Translations under genes and position numbers: made by a program
Assembly: GCA_947631755.1 (NCBI GenBank)
Contig: CANRMO010000035.1
Coordinates: 1 to 15,332 of the forward strand
DNA: 15,332 nucleotides
Direction: 5' to 3'
Source: an uncultured Lachnospiraceae bacterium
GTDB lineage: Bacteria > Bacillota > Clostridia > Lachnospirales > Lachnospiraceae
In this document: positions 7,563 through 13,991 of the stretch, piece by piece
How the letters are laid out: each line of letters begins with the position of its first letter
Position numbering within the stretch: position 1 is the stretch's first letter
Notes under the pieces: model-generated
Database searches by the model: none
Seen by the model: the letters and a program-made list of their open reading frames with translations, nothing else
What the model was told of the DNA's origin: nothing

Positions 7563-7603
7563 AAAATCAGCAGGATTGCCATTTACGGTTTCCTGCTGAT
7601 TTT
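7563..7603. terminator. Bidirectional intrinsic terminator between converging operons
   Basis: A 13-bp perfect stem pairs AAAATCAGCAGGA (7563-7575) with TCCTGCTGATTTT (7591-7603) around a 15-base loop. On the plus strand it is followed by T-rich sequence after the kinase stop; on the minus strand the reverse complement also ends in TTTTATTT, so it can serve the histidinol phosphatase operon as well. Confidence 0.9.
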
Positions 7604-7640
7604 TATATTGATCAGTCAAATAAATCGGATGTCACAGAAC

Positions 7641-8474
7641 TCATGTGACGTCCCGAAACACCGGGTAATGATTTTTATATATGGTATATTGGCTGATACC
7701 GGCTTTTTCCAGCAGCCGGGCCGCCCGGTCAAAAGAAAATGCCACATATTCCGGCACATGGGCGTCGGATCCCACAGTGACCAGCTCGCCTCCCATTTTC
7801 ACATACCAGTCCAGAATTTCCGGGTGAGGATTCGGAAATTCCGTTGATTTCCATCCGGAAGTATTGATCTCCAGCGCGATGTCTTTCCGGATGAGAAAAC
7901 GGAGGATCTCCCCGATGATCTCCCGGTAATCCCCCGGCACATAGGTAAATGTGTCTGGTGCGTAGCGGACAATATAATCCAGATGGCCGAGAGAATCAAA
8001 TTCATGAAAGGCAGTTATGTTGTCAAGCAGCTGTTCAAAATACGCGCGGACACGCGTTTCCGGCGTCTCTCCCTCCCAGAATCTGGCATAATAGGGATCT
8101 TTTCTGTCCACTAAGTGGAGGGAGCCGATCATATAATCAAATCCCTCTTCACTGGCCAGTTTCCGGTTATTTTTTATTATATCCGGTGTGAGCTGCAGGC
8201 CGCACTCCACCCCGGTCATAATCTCAAGTTCTGGAAAAGAGGGGCGGAGTGTGCGGAGTGTCTCACGGTAGTCCTCTGGATCAAAGACAAAGAGCGGCCC
8301 GGATAACGGATGGCTGTCAACCGGCTGCTGATCTTCCGGAAAACCGTAGTCCATGTGGTCGGTCAGGCAGACGCCGGACAACCCTCTTTTTTTTGCTGTT
8401 TCAAGTTGACTTTTCACTGGCGTTCTGCTGTCTGTCGAGTACTCCGAGTGGAGGTGGGTATCGTATTGTATCAT
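7641..8474 (-). CDS. hisJ: Histidinol-phosphatase, PHP family
   Basis: A 277-residue PHP-domain phosphoesterase, the form that removes phosphate from L-histidinol phosphate in the penultimate step of histidine synthesis in Firmicutes. Metal-site residues are all visible: H7 and H9 (DTHLHSEYS), D39-H40 (LTDHMDYG), E90 (GVECGL), H120 (GSLHL), H164 (LGHLDYI) and D237/H239 (GSDAHVPEYV). Length and motif order match the HisJ/HisK group. Its ATG overlaps the rqcH stop in an ATGA, so translation is probably coupled. No other his gene is present, so a broader PHP phosphatase substrate cannot be excluded, though the family match is good. Confidence 0.88.
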   Translation of the reverse strand: MIQYDTHLHSEYSTDSRTPVKSQLETAKKRGLSGVCLTDHMDYGFPEDQQPVDSHPLSGPLFVFDPEDYRETLRTLRPSFPELEIMTGVECGLQLTPDIIKNNRKLASEEGFDYMIGSLHLVDRKDPYYARFWEGETPETRVRAYFEQLLDNITAFHEFDSLGHLDYIVRYAPDTFTYVPGDYREIIGEILRFLIRKDIALEINTSGWKSTEFPNPHPEILDWYVKMGGELVTVGSDAHVPEYVAFSFDRAARLLEKAGISQYTIYKNHYPVFRDVT

Positions 8475-10258
8475 TCCAGATAACTCCTTTCCAGGAAGAC
8501 ACTGTCCTCTTCATTGACGCACTGGATCCCCTCAATGTGGGAAGAGGCGACGAGAGAATAATTTGTATAATATACGACAAAACCGGGTTTGCTGCCATTT
8601 GGCTTTTTCACATTCTTCTTCTGCGTGTAATCGATCTCAACTTTGTCGGATCCTTTCCCTTTAGAGAAATAAGCGGCCAGGCTGGCGGCCTCCTCAAATG
8701 TGCGAACCGGCGGCTCTTCGTTATTGCATTTAATGATCACATGGGAACCCGGCATCTGCTTAGCGTGGAACCACCAGTCATTTCCAGTGGCGACTTTAAA
8801 TGTGAGTTCATCATTCTGGAAATTATTTTTTCCCACGTAAATGTCATAACCGTCGGAGGAGAGAAAGTGAAGAGGGCGGCTCTTTTGCGTCTTTCCCTTT
8901 TTTTTGCTGCCGGCCGCGCGGCTCTTCTTTACATATCCGCTCTCTGCCAGTTCGTCCCGGATAAATTGGAGATCTTCCTCTCTTCTGGCAATGTCGAGCG
9001 CTGTCAAAATAGATTCCAGGTGATCTGTCATCTCCTGATTTTCTCTCATCTGTTCCGTCACCGCCTCAAACGTGCGTTTTAATTTGTTATAGCGGTTAAA
9101 ATATTTGTTTGCATTTTCCGAGGCACTCAGCGTGTTGTCAATGGGAATGGTGATCTCTTCGCCGCTGTAAAAATTCGTACAGGTGAGGGATCTGTCCTCC
9201 GGCGTCAGCTGGTAGCCGTAGGCGTTGATCAGTTCGCCATACACCTTATATTTGTCTTTTTTCTCTGTGTCCCGCAGCTGTTTTCTCTGGATGTCCATTT
9301 TTTTATAGCACCGCTCCAGAAGTGTAGTGACGCTTTTTCTGAGATCCGAAGATTTTTGGCGGATCCGGCCGATCACATCCTTTTCCCCGTAGAAAGACTC
9401 GACCACACGGGAAATAGAAAGATCCTCCCGGCAGTCCATCTCATCAAACATATGCAGGGGAACTGCGGAAAATTCTTTCGGGAGGGGACCGTCAAAATAA
9501 ATGCGGGGAGAAAATCTTCCCTCTTTAATTTGTGCAGCCAGTTCACGGAACTTCGTCATAAGGGCGGATTTCTGATTGCCGTTCAGGGAAGCCATGGGCA
9601 TATCGCCGTCCAGTCCGCTCTCAAAGGCGAGCTCGTGGGCCATCACCGAACTGAAACCAGTGATGGAAGAGTACAGTGCCTTTGCTATGGACTGAGGTTT
9701 ACGGAAGAGCTCGTCATTCCATATTTCTGTAGTGATATCAAAAGGACTCCGTTTGTCCATCGTATTTGGTATAAAATACTCCCGGCCCGGCAGCACTTCC
9801 CGTACCGAGCTGATCATTCCGTTGATGTGTTTTATGCTGTCTATCACTGTGTTTTTGTCATCCACAAAAATAATGTTGCTGTGTTTTCCCATGATCTCAA
9901 CCATGAGAGCGCGCTGTACCACATCTCCCAGCTCATTTAAGTTTTCCATGGAAATGCGGACGACCCTTTCAAAGCCAATCTGTTCCACCGACAAAATCCT
10001 CGCGCTGGCCAGATGTTTGCGCAGAAGCATACAGAAATTGGGCGCGGTCAATGGTGAGGGTTTGTTATTTTCCGTCAGATGCAAAAGCGGGAGAGAGGCA
10101 CTGGCTGAAATTCTCAGCCGGTGCAGCACGCGGTTATTTTTAATTCCGAGAATCAGTTCATCCGGTTCCGGCTGTGCGATCTTTTGTATATGTCCGCCTG
10201 CCAGCGTATCATGTAATTCCCTTGCCAGCGCAGCCACTGTAATGCCATCGAAAGCCAT
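8471..10258 (-). CDS. rqcH: RqcH/NFACT-family ribosome-associated quality control protein
   Basis: A 595-residue homologue of Rqc2/Tae2 (formerly called fibronectin-binding protein FbpA). RqcH binds split 50S subunits carrying stalled peptidyl-tRNA and recruits alanyl-tRNA to add C-terminal Ala tails as a degradation tag. The N-terminal NFACT-N domain opens MAFDGITVAALARELHDTL, the usual start. The middle (about 270-450) is charged and predicted coiled coil. NFACT-R runs from about 464 (SSDGYDIYVGKNNFQND, GNDWWFHAKQMPGSHVII). The position of the D97-R98 pair known to matter for Ala tailing in Bacillus is E97-R98 here. The gene diverges from yicC, as yloA does near yloC in Bacillus. An AGGA lies 8 bases before the ATG. 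Confidence 0.95.
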   Translation of the reverse strand: MAFDGITVAALARELHDTLAGGHIQKIAQPEPDELILGIKNNRVLHRLRISASASLPLLHLTENNKPSPLTAPNFCMLLRKHLASARILSVEQIGFERVVRISMENLNELGDVVQRALMVEIMGKHSNIIFVDDKNTVIDSIKHINGMISSVREVLPGREYFIPNTMDKRSPFDITTEIWNDELFRKPQSIAKALYSSITGFSSVMAHELAFESGLDGDMPMASLNGNQKSALMTKFRELAAQIKEGRFSPRIYFDGPLPKEFSAVPLHMFDEMDCREDLSISRVVESFYGEKDVIGRIRQKSSDLRKSVTTLLERCYKKMDIQRKQLRDTEKKDKYKVYGELINAYGYQLTPEDRSLTCTNFYSGEEITIPIDNTLSASENANKYFNRYNKLKRTFEAVTEQMRENQEMTDHLESILTALDIARREEDLQFIRDELAESGYVKKSRAAGSKKKGKTQKSRPLHFLSSDGYDIYVGKNNFQNDELTFKVATGNDWWFHAKQMPGSHVIIKCNNEEPPVRTFEEAASLAAYFSKGKGSDKVEIDYTQKKNVKKPNGSKPGFVVYYTNYSLVASSHIEGIQCVNEEDSVFLERSYLE

Positions 10259-10403
10259 AATTTATCCTGTCCTTTCCCAAATTTATGAGTGTTATCCCAT
10301 CCCTGCGCCCGGCAGGCCATTTGTCTGCCCGCGGGTGTTCCGGGTGAAAATGCTTACACTGTAACCAGTATACACTACTATCTCCAGGAAAGGAAGTAAA
10401 TTC

Positions 10404-10432
10404 TTGACTTATCGCTGCTTTTGAACTATAAT
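10404..10432 (+). promoter_or_regulatory. Consensus sigma-A promoter for the yicC-remA-gmk operon
   Basis: TTGACT (10404-10409), 17-bp spacer, TATAAT (10427-10432), about 67 bases before the yicC start. It lies in the 240-base divergent region between rqcH and yicC. I see no comparably good promoter for rqcH on the minus strand. Confidence 0.85.
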
Positions 10433-10433
10433 A

Positions 10434-10456
10434 TTTACTGTTCAACTAACAGTAAA
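10434..10456 (+). promoter_or_regulatory. Perfect inverted repeat over the yicC transcription start (possible operator)
   Basis: TTTACTGTT (10434-10442) and AACAGTAAA (10448-10456) are exact reverse complements separated by CAACT. The repeat begins two bases after the -10 box and covers the expected start near 10439. It is followed by A's rather than T's, so it is not a plus-strand terminator. The position suits a repressor site; a 5'-end stem-loop on the mRNA is the alternative. Confidence 0.5.
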
Positions 10457-10498
10457 AAAATGACATGACGTATCTGCACCGTGGAAATGAGGTTCCAT

Positions 10499-11377
10499 AT
10501 GATTCAGAGCATGACAGGTTACGGACGCGGTGAGATGTCCGGCGAGAATTACAAAATAGAAATCGAGATGAAATCCGTCAATCACAGATATCTGGATGTG
10601 AATGTCAGGCTTCCCCGCAAACTAGCCTTTCTGGAGACTGTTATCCGCAGCCAGGTAAAGGAATTTGCCGCCCGCGGAAAAATTGATATCTTTGTATCTA
10701 TGGAAGATTTCAGCGAAAACGGTGTGAACATCAAATACAACCGTGAACTCGCCCGCTCCTATTTCGCGGGCATACAGGAAATTTCAGAAGATTTTTCTCT
10801 TGAGAACCCGGTCAGCGCCTATCAGCTGTCCCGTTTTCCGGATGTGTTTACGGCAGAGGATATGGAAATTGATGAGACGGAGCTGACAGAACTCGTATCT
10901 GGCGCGCTGAAAAACGCCGCACATTCTTTTGTCAGCGCCCGTCTGACGGAGGGAGAAAAATTAAAGCTGGATCTGGATGGCAAACTGGATTACATAAACT
11001 CCCTGATTGACCAGATTGCCCGGCGCTCGCCACAGATCTTGCAGGAGTACCGCCAGAAGATTCGTGAAAATGTACAGGAGCTTCTTGGAGACAGCAGAGT
11101 GGATGATACGATAATTGCCACAGAGATTGTCGTATTTGCTGATAAAATCTGTGTGGATGAGGAGATGGTCCGTCTCAGGACGCACACCAGCCACATGAGG
11201 GAAACTCTCGCATCCGGCGGTCCTGTCGGCAGAAAACTGGATTTTCTTACCCAGGAGATGAACCGGGAGGCAAATACGATTTTGTCAAAAGCCAATGACA
11301 TCGAAGTGTCCAATCATGGAATTGAACTAAAGACGGAAATCGAAAAGATACGCGAGCAGATTCAGAATATCGAGTGA
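10499..11377 (+). CDS. yicC: YicC/YloC-family endoribonuclease
   Basis: A 292-residue protein beginning MIQSMTGYGRGEMSGENY, the hallmark N-terminus of the YicC family (M-SMTGxGR), with MKSVNHRYLDVNVRLPR next and the conserved C-terminal DUF1732 region (GRKLDFLTQEMNREANTILSKANDIEVSNHGIELKTEIEKIREQIQNIE). E. coli YicC acts in RNA turnover, and family members form a hexameric RNase. The ATG at 10499 is chosen over the in-frame GTG at 10481 because TGAGGT (10488-10493) lies 5 bases upstream and the conserved region starts directly. It is first in the operon; its TGA is followed 14 bases later by remA. Confidence 0.95.
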   Translation: MIQSMTGYGRGEMSGENYKIEIEMKSVNHRYLDVNVRLPRKLAFLETVIRSQVKEFAARGKIDIFVSMEDFSENGVNIKYNRELARSYFAGIQEISEDFSLENPVSAYQLSRFPDVFTAEDMEIDETELTELVSGALKNAAHSFVSARLTEGEKLKLDLDGKLDYINSLIDQIARRSPQILQEYRQKIRENVQELLGDSRVDDTIIATEIVVFADKICVDEEMVRLRTHTSHMRETLASGGPVGRKLDFLTQEMNREANTILSKANDIEVSNHGIELKTEIEKIREQIQNIE

Positions 11378-11391
11378 GATTGGGGGAGACC

Positions 11392-11640
11392 ATGCATTTT
11401 GTAAACATCGGTTTTGGAAATGTTGTGAACAGTGATAAAGTATTCAGCATCGTAAGTCCCGAGGCGGCCCCGGTCAAGCGTCTGATCCAGAATGCAAAAG
11501 ACCAGGGGGATGCCATTGACGGAACATGCGGGAGGAAGACAAAAGCAGTCCTTGTTATGGAGAATCGCACGATCGTACTGTCCTCCCTGTTGCCTGAGAC
11601 AATTGCGGCACGAATGAATTCGGAAGAAGAGAGGAGATAG
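11392..11640 (+). CDS. remA: RemA-family extracellular matrix/regulatory DNA-binding protein (DUF370)
   Basis: An 82-residue protein with the family core NIGFGNVVNSDKVFSIVSPEAAPVKRLIQNAKDQG, a Gly-Arg-Lys (GRKTKAVLVM) loop and LLPETIAARM near the end. In Bacillus RemA is a DNA-binding activator of biofilm-matrix and osmoprotection genes; targets here are unknown. ATG 11392 follows GGGGGA by 4 bases. An in-frame GTG at 11374 overlaps the yicC stop, but the family N-terminus begins close to 11392. The gene ends one base before gmk starts, so the two are translationally linked. Confidence 0.93.
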   Translation: MHFVNIGFGNVVNSDKVFSIVSPEAAPVKRLIQNAKDQGDAIDGTCGRKTKAVLVMENRTIVLSSLLPETIAARMNSEEERR

Positions 11641-11641
11641 T

Positions 11642-12268
11642 ATGGCAAAGAGAGGTATACTCGCGGTTATTTCTGGTTTTTCCGGTGCCGGAAAAGGGAC
11701 GATCATGAGGGAACTGGTCAAACGGTATCCCTATTATTTATCGGTGTCTGCGACCACCAGGCCCCCCCGCGAGGGAGAAGTGGACGGAAAGGATTATTTT
11801 TTCCACACCCGGGAAGAATTTCAGAAAATGATACAGGACGGTGAACTGATCGAGTGGGCCGAATACGTGGGAAATTTCTATGGAACCCCGAAAAAGGCCG
11901 TGGAGCAGCAGCTGGAAGAGGGCAAGGATGTACTTCTTGAAATTGAGATGCAGGGAGGACTTCTTGTAAAAGAGCAGTTTCCTGACGCACTCCTTGTTTT
12001 TGTCACCCCGCCTTCCGCGGATGAATTAAAAAGCCGCCTCACAGGCCGGGCCACAGAGAGCCCGGAGGAGATTACCCGCAGATTGGCGCGGGCAGTAGAG
12101 GAAGTGGCCTTTATGAAATCTTATGATTACATAGTAGTAAATGATGATCTTGAGGAAGCGATCGCGCAGCTGCATCAGATCATATCCAATGAACACAGCA
12201 AAACTGCTAATTGCGCTGATATGATCCGGCTCATGGATCAGGAATTGAAAATATTTTCATCGAAATAG
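11642..12268 (+). CDS. gmk: Guanylate kinase
   Basis: Essential enzyme phosphorylating GMP to GDP with ATP. The 208-residue length is normal. The P-loop is at residues 11-20 (SGFSGAGKGT, K18), followed by the GMP-binding SVSATTRPPREGEVDGKDYFF and EWAEYVGNFYGTP, then LLEIEMQGG and the lid RLTGRATESPEEITRRL. GAGGAGA at the end of remA provides the ribosome site. It is third in the yicC operon, in the order conserved in Firmicutes. Confidence 0.97.
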   Translation: MAKRGILAVISGFSGAGKGTIMRELVKRYPYYLSVSATTRPPREGEVDGKDYFFHTREEFQKMIQDGELIEWAEYVGNFYGTPKKAVEQQLEEGKDVLLEIEMQGGLLVKEQFPDALLVFVTPPSADELKSRLTGRATESPEEITRRLARAVEEVAFMKSYDYIVVNDDLEEAIAQLHQIISNEHSKTANCADMIRLMDQELKIFSSK

Positions 12269-12353
12269 CACATAAAACAAAGGATATAATAATATTTTAT
12301 TGAAATCTATGGCAGCGCTCAACGATAGCCGGCCTGCAGAAATGAGGAAGAAA

Positions 12354-13040
12354 ATGAGTGATGAGTTTGAAAACCGGGAAGAGAGTGATCTGAAAAAGGA
12401 CAAAAACAAAAAAAGATCGCCGTTCAGTTATGTTCTGGAGGGAGTCATATATATTGTCCTGATCGTGTTCTGTATCTTTGTTGTACCGAATTACATTGTT
12501 CAGAGAACGGTTGTCAGCGGGGACTCTATGGAGGATACTTTGAAAAATGCAGAGAGCCTCCTGGTTGACAAAGTGTCTTATCGATTTACATCCCCCAAGC
12601 GGTACGATATTATCGTATTTTACCCGAAAGGGAGAGATGTGGATGAATATTATGTAAAGAGAATTTATGGACTGCCGGGGGAGACAATCCAGATCAAGGA
12701 CAATGATATTTATATCAATGAGGAAAAGATTGATGACCCATATGCCAAGGATGCTATGAGGACTCTTGGGATTGCCGAAGAGCCGATCACCCTGCAAAAA
12801 GATGAATACTTTGTTCTCGGTGACCACAGATCCGTCAGCATTGACAGCCGCTATATCAATCCGGATAATCTTTTGTCCGAAACTGCCAAAGCATTTGTGG
12901 AGTCACACAAACAAAGTCTGGAGGATACCGACAATTATGATTTTTATGATGAGTCGGGACCGGGGCCGGTTAAGTTAGAGAACATTGCCGGAAAAGTATT
13001 TTTGAGAATCTGGCCTCTCTCAAAATTTGGTGTGCCCTGA
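12354..13040 (+). CDS. lepB: Type I signal peptidase
   Basis: Membrane-bound serine protease that cleaves signal peptides of exported proteins. The protein of about 228 residues has a Lys/Asp-rich cytosolic tail (1-24), one membrane helix (about 27-47, VLEGVIYIVLIVFCIFVVPNY), the catalytic Ser S58 in VSGDSMEDTL and the general-base Lys K102 in YYVKRIYGLPGE. LGDHRSVSIDSRY matches box E (LGDNRxxSxDSR) with His for Asn. ATG 12354 is chosen for its GAGG (12344-12347) 6 bases upstream; an in-frame TTG at 12300 and ATGs at 12309 and 12342 would lengthen the tail. A TATAAT at 12285-12290 follows gmk but has no good -35. Its place between gmk and rpoZ is unusual compared with Bacillus. Confidence 0.93.
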   Translation: MSDEFENREESDLKKDKNKKRSPFSYVLEGVIYIVLIVFCIFVVPNYIVQRTVVSGDSMEDTLKNAESLLVDKVSYRFTSPKRYDIIVFYPKGRDVDEYYVKRIYGLPGETIQIKDNDIYINEEKIDDPYAKDAMRTLGIAEEPITLQKDEYFVLGDHRSVSIDSRYINPDNLLSETAKAFVESHKQSLEDTDNYDFYDESGPGPVKLENIAGKVFLRIWPLSKFGVP

Positions 13041-13102
13041 CAGAATATTTTAATTTTGTCGGTTTAAATAAAATATATGAAAGCCAGGAAGGAGATGCCA
13101 CT

Positions 13103-13351
13103 ATGTTACATCCATCGTATTCGGACTTAATGAATATTGCAAACAGCGAGGTAGAAGAGGGGGAACAGCCAGTTGTAAACAGCCGCTACTCCATCGTACT
13201 CGCCACAGCGAAAAGAGCCAGACAGATCATCGGAGGTTCCCAGCCGTTGACGGAAAATACAACTTGTCCCAAAGCACTTTCCATTGCCATTGATGAACTG
13301 GCAAACAGTGCGATCAAAATTGACGCAGAGGACCGGACAATGGAAGAATAA
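13103..13351 (+). CDS. rpoZ: RNA polymerase omega subunit
   Basis: An 82-residue protein. MLHPSYSDLMNIAN, SRYSIVLATAKRARQI and the ALSIAIDELANSAIKI helix match the omega family, which supports beta-prime folding and RNA polymerase assembly. The ribosome site GAAGGAG precedes the ATG by about 8 bases. It lies 62 bases after the signal peptidase gene; the intervening A+T-rich stretch may hold a promoter, but I cannot place one confidently. It is followed by a terminator, so it closes the operon. Confidence 0.93.
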   Translation: MLHPSYSDLMNIANSEVEEGEQPVVNSRYSIVLATAKRARQIIGGSQPLTENTTCPKALSIAIDELANSAIKIDAEDRTMEE

Positions 13352-13374
13352 AAAATCATAGAGAAAGTATGCAG

Positions 13375-13412
13375 ATAACGCACATTTCCAACAGGGATCT
13401 GTGCGTTATTTT
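13375..13412 (+). terminator. Intrinsic terminator after rpoZ
   Basis: ATAACGCACA (13375-13384) pairs with TGTGCGTTAT (13400-13409), a 10-bp stem with a 15-base loop, followed by a short T-run (TTT, then AATG). The stem begins 23 bases after the rpoZ stop. Confidence 0.75.
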
Positions 13413-13452
13413 AATGTGAAATAAATTTTGTCAGAAATATTTAAAAAACGGA

Positions 13453-13481
13453 TTGACAAACGCCTGTTCGCATGATATAGT
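13453..13481 (+). promoter_or_regulatory. Sigma-A promoter of the LysM/YneA-like gene
   Basis: TTGACA (13453-13458), a 17-bp spacer and TATAGT (13476-13481): nearly perfect consensus. The -35 box overlaps the first LexA-type box, consistent with a strong promoter held off by repressor. Confidence 0.85.
13457..13470 (+). promoter_or_regulatory. LexA (SOS) box 1
   Basis: CAAACGCCTGTTCG; its reverse complement CGAACAGGCGTTTG fits the clostridial/Bacillus form GAAC-N4-GTTY. It overlaps the -35 element. Confidence 0.75.
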
Positions 13482-13489
13482 ATAAAAAA

Positions 13490-13503
13490 CAAACGATTGT
13501 TCG
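13490..13503 (+). promoter_or_regulatory. LexA (SOS) box 2
   Basis: CAAACGATTGTTCG, the same core as box 1 (CAAAC-N4-GTTCG), 33 bp downstream of it, about three helical turns, covering the expected transcription start. Further GTTCG half-sites follow at 13512-13516 and 13525-13529. Confidence 0.75.
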
Positions 13504-13548
13504 GATTATTTGTTCGGAAAAGATGTTCGTGCGAAGGAGGCTTTTATT

Positions 13549-13857
13549 ATGAAATGTACAATCAGAAAGACAATTCCCTACATTATTTTCTCTGCCGTGA
13601 TCCTTATTTTTTGCCTGTTTTTTCTTTTTCACTCGGATGCATCCGCAAATACGGTGGAGCTGTGTGATGTGACACAGGTGGAATCCGTCCTCATAAAAAA
13701 GGGAGATACATTATCATCTATTGCCACAGAGTATGCGGGAAAGCGCTCCCATTTATCCGATGATGAGTACATGCGCCAGATCATCCAGTTAAATAACTTA
13801 AAGTCTGAGCACATACAGGCGGGCCACTATATTTTACTGCCGGATTTCCGAAACTGA
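13549..13857 (+). CDS. YneA-like SOS cell-division suppressor: membrane anchor plus LysM domain
   Basis: A 102-residue protein: an N-terminal hydrophobic helix (about 9-27) as signal anchor, a short stalk, then one LysM peptidoglycan-binding domain (about 46-98: VLIKKGDTLSSIATEYAGK to AGHYILLPDF). Size, layout and the LexA-box promoter match YneA of Bacillus, an SOS-induced inhibitor that delays septation during DNA repair. The sequence resemblance is mainly in the LysM domain, so the function is inferred from architecture plus regulation. ATG 13549 follows AAGGAGG (13534-13540) by 8 bases; an in-frame ATG upstream at about 13510 would disrupt the signal anchor and lacks a ribosome site. In Bacillus yneA is next to lexA; here no lexA is in view. 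Confidence 0.75.
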   Translation: MKCTIRKTIPYIIFSAVILIFCLFFLFHSDASANTVELCDVTQVESVLIKKGDTLSSIATEYAGKRSHLSDDEYMRQIIQLNNLKSEHIQAGHYILLPDFRN

Positions 13858-13900
13858 CTGACCTGCCATAAAACTCGATCCTCAGTCAAAATAACCTGTA

Positions 13901-13929
13901 ACATGACAAATTTCTGTCATGTGCACATG
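13901..13929. promoter_or_regulatory. Two overlapping palindromes ahead of the cell-wall protein gene
   Basis: ACATGACA (13901-13908) and TGTCATGT (13915-13922) form an 8-bp inverted repeat with a 6-base spacer. It overlaps the perfect 12-bp palindrome CATGTGCACATG (13918-13929). An extended -10, TGCTATATT (13928-13936), adjoins them, so they sit where a repressor would block polymerase. No T-run follows, so a terminator for the LysM gene is less likely. Confidence 0.4.
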
Positions 13930-13991
13930 CTATATTTTCATTTGTTATTAATAGGAAATGTAGTTTTGACACATAGGAGATGAGTGAGTTT

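Noticed and set aside
8249..9082. Long plus-strand open frame (277 codons) opposite rqcH and the PHP phosphatase
   Set aside because: It spans the coding strand of two clearly conserved minus-strand genes, has no ribosome site, and its product resembles no family; it is an antisense shadow.
9356..10364. Further plus-strand open frames opposite the 5' half of rqcH
   Set aside because: Same reason: the minus strand encodes intact RqcH throughout, and the plus-strand products are Cys/His/Ser-rich shadow sequence.
13045..13076. A+T-rich imperfect inverted repeat between the signal peptidase and rpoZ
   Set aside because: All-A/T arms with a mismatch are expected by chance in A+T-rich spacer; no T-run in a convincing position.
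13855..13888. TGACTGA/TCAGTCA inverted repeat after the LysM gene as a terminator
   Set aside because: Only 7 bp with a 20-base loop, overlaps the stop codon and is followed by A's rather than T's.
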